Positions 63,173 through 64,000 of a DNA stretch of 64,000 bases are shown one piece after another; the stretch's first letter is position 1; each line of letters begins with the position of its first letter. The stretch is from positions 2,232,001-2,296,000 of the forward strand of contig NZ_CP094264.1 of the NCBI RefSeq assembly GCF_023614235.1. The letters are read 5' to 3'. A program made the position numbers and the translations under genes. The stretch is from Streptomyces sp. MRC013. Its GTDB lineage: Bacteria > Actinomycetota > Actinomycetes > Streptomycetales > Streptomycetaceae. The notes under the pieces were generated by a model. The model had not been told where the DNA came from, did no database searches, and worked only from the letters and a program-made list of their open reading frames with translations.

Positions 63173-64000
63173 TGGGAGCCAGGATCGTTGCCGTTGGGGA
63201 GGCCGTCAACGATGCCGAGCGGCGGGTGATCGCGTATCTGCGCGATCAGGGACCGGACGACTGGACGGTCCTGCACTCCGTCGAAATCCCGCAGCAAGAC
63301 GAGCTGTTCGAGGTCGACCTCGTCGTCGTCACCGGGCACGCCGTGTACGTCATCGACGTCAAGGGCACCCGGGGCCGCATCGAGGTCGAGGGAAGCCGGT
63401 GGCATCCAGCGAGGCGCGCGCCGTTCAGGAGCCCGTTGCCAAAGCTGCGCGGCCACGCCAAGAAGCTGAAGAGCATCCTGGAAAACGCGCACCCACAACT
63501 GGCCCGTGTCTACACGGATGCGCTCGTCGTGCTGCCGGCCCCTGACGCAGTACTGGTCGATCACACGCCGGACCAACGGGACCTCAAGGCGACCGTGACG
63601 CTGCCCGAGCTGATCGGTCGTCTCGCCGACGCCGGCCGCGTTCCTGTAGCGACCCGTCCTGTGGATGCCGACATCTCGGCTCACCACGCGACCATCGTCG
63701 GCACTGTCCAGGGCAGCTCCCGTGCCCCGTCCGGCCCGCTCCGCTTCGGGAGCTGGGAGGTGATCGAGCGGCTCAGCGAGTCCCAGCGCGCTCCCGGCAT
63801 CGACGTACTGGACGAGTACCGGGCGAAGAACGCCCTTGCTGTGCAGGGTTCGGGCACGGTACGGCTCTCGGTACGCGCCGCCGACCCGTACGCTCCCGCC
63901 GCGGACCGGTTGATGCGGCAGAAGCAGATCGGGATCGCGTACGAAGCACTCGGCAAGCTGCCTCCCCACCCGCATATCGTCGGGGTGCGGGACTTCTTCG
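63172..64000 (+). CDS. mad6: NERD-domain protein kinase (PglW/MADS MAD6-type), 3' end outside window
   Basis: The visible 276 codons start with a NERD (nuclease-related) domain: EVDLVV with E47/D49 and YVIDVKG with D62 and K64 in PD-(D/E)xK spacing. From about residue 225 the sequence (NALAVQGSGTVRLSVRAADPYAPAADRLMRQKQIGIAYEALGKLPPHPHIVGVRDFF) looks like the N-lobe of a Ser/Thr protein kinase. BREX/Pgl PglW and MADS MAD6 have this NERD-kinase order. ATG at 63172 overlaps the HsdS stop (TGATG). Kinase catalytic motifs are beyond the end. Confidence 0.85.
   Translation, partial: MGARIVAVGEAVNDAERRVIAYLRDQGPDDWTVLHSVEIPQQDELFEVDLVVVTGHAVYVIDVKGTRGRIEVEGSRWHPARRAPFRSPLPKLRGHAKKLKSILENAHPQLARVYTDALVVLPAPDAVLVDHTPDQRDLKATVTLPELIGRLADAGRVPVATRPVDADISAHHATIVGTVQGSSRAPSGPLRFGSWEVIERLSESQRAPGIDVLDEYRAKNALAVQGSGTVRLSVRAADPYAPAADRLMRQKQIGIAYEALGKLPPHPHIVGVRDFF

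Overview
The window is high-GC actinobacterial DNA, almost certainly Streptomyces. The evidence is the GC-rich third codon positions, many GTG starts, actinobacterial families (DUF397/XRE pair, DUF6479, TipA-like MerR, cysteine-poor ribosomal paralogues) and the order lysyltransferase-folP-folB-folK / folE-ftsH-hpt-tilS-dacB-ppa, which I recognise as Streptomyces core chromosome.

Layout. 1-2090: divergent permease and ATPase of an osmoprotectant-type ABC importer. 2077-16434: core block with an esterase, an MprF-like protein, the folate genes (folP, NTF2-like, folB, folK, DUF3180 on +; folE on -), ftsH, hpt, tilS, a zinc metalloprotease, a D-Ala-D-Ala carboxypeptidase and ppa. 16789-24782: ThrE-type exporter, DedA, MerR/TipA-like and PadR regulators, aldehyde dehydrogenase, and an XRE / ATP-binding / DUF397 regulatory group. 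25055-27555: two divergent operons of alternative ribosomal proteins (S18, L31, L33 / L28, S14) plus a COG0523-like protein around a perfect 21-bp palindrome resembling a Zur box. 27617-33821: lipoprotein, DUF2786 protein, family A DNA polymerase, DUF6479 protein, P450. 33927-48506: surface polysaccharide cluster with coupled genes (flavin monooxygenase, ATP-grasp enzyme, secreted GH26, GNAT/FemAB, Wzz-like, two glycosyltransferases, deacetylase, MurJ/Wzx flippase, O-antigen polymerase, sugar transferase, secreted protein). 48897-51861: small secreted proteins, a VKOR protein, a repeat-rich spacer and a methyltransferase.

From about 52.1 kb the chromosome becomes accessory. Two 43-bp copies of a tRNA-Thr(CGT) 3' end, both without the 5' half, bracket an IS4-family element (18-bp inverted repeats, 10-bp target duplication) nested inside an IS5-like element. 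Beyond the second copy lies lower-GC DNA with a co-oriented defence island: an AIPR protein, then a tightly overlapping operon of N6-adenine methylase, AAA ATPase, TOPRIM/DUF4276-like protein, HsdS-like specificity subunit and a NERD-protein kinase that runs off the window. Composition and order match MAD2-MAD6 of the Methylation-Associated Defence System (MADS) as I recall it. A sequence upstream of the methylase exactly fits the RecA-independent (PafBC) DNA-damage promoter consensus, so the system may be damage-inducible.

Quality note: seven otherwise convincing genes are broken by eight single-base indels, every one in a run of 5-6 C or G. This looks like residual sequencing error rather than gene decay.
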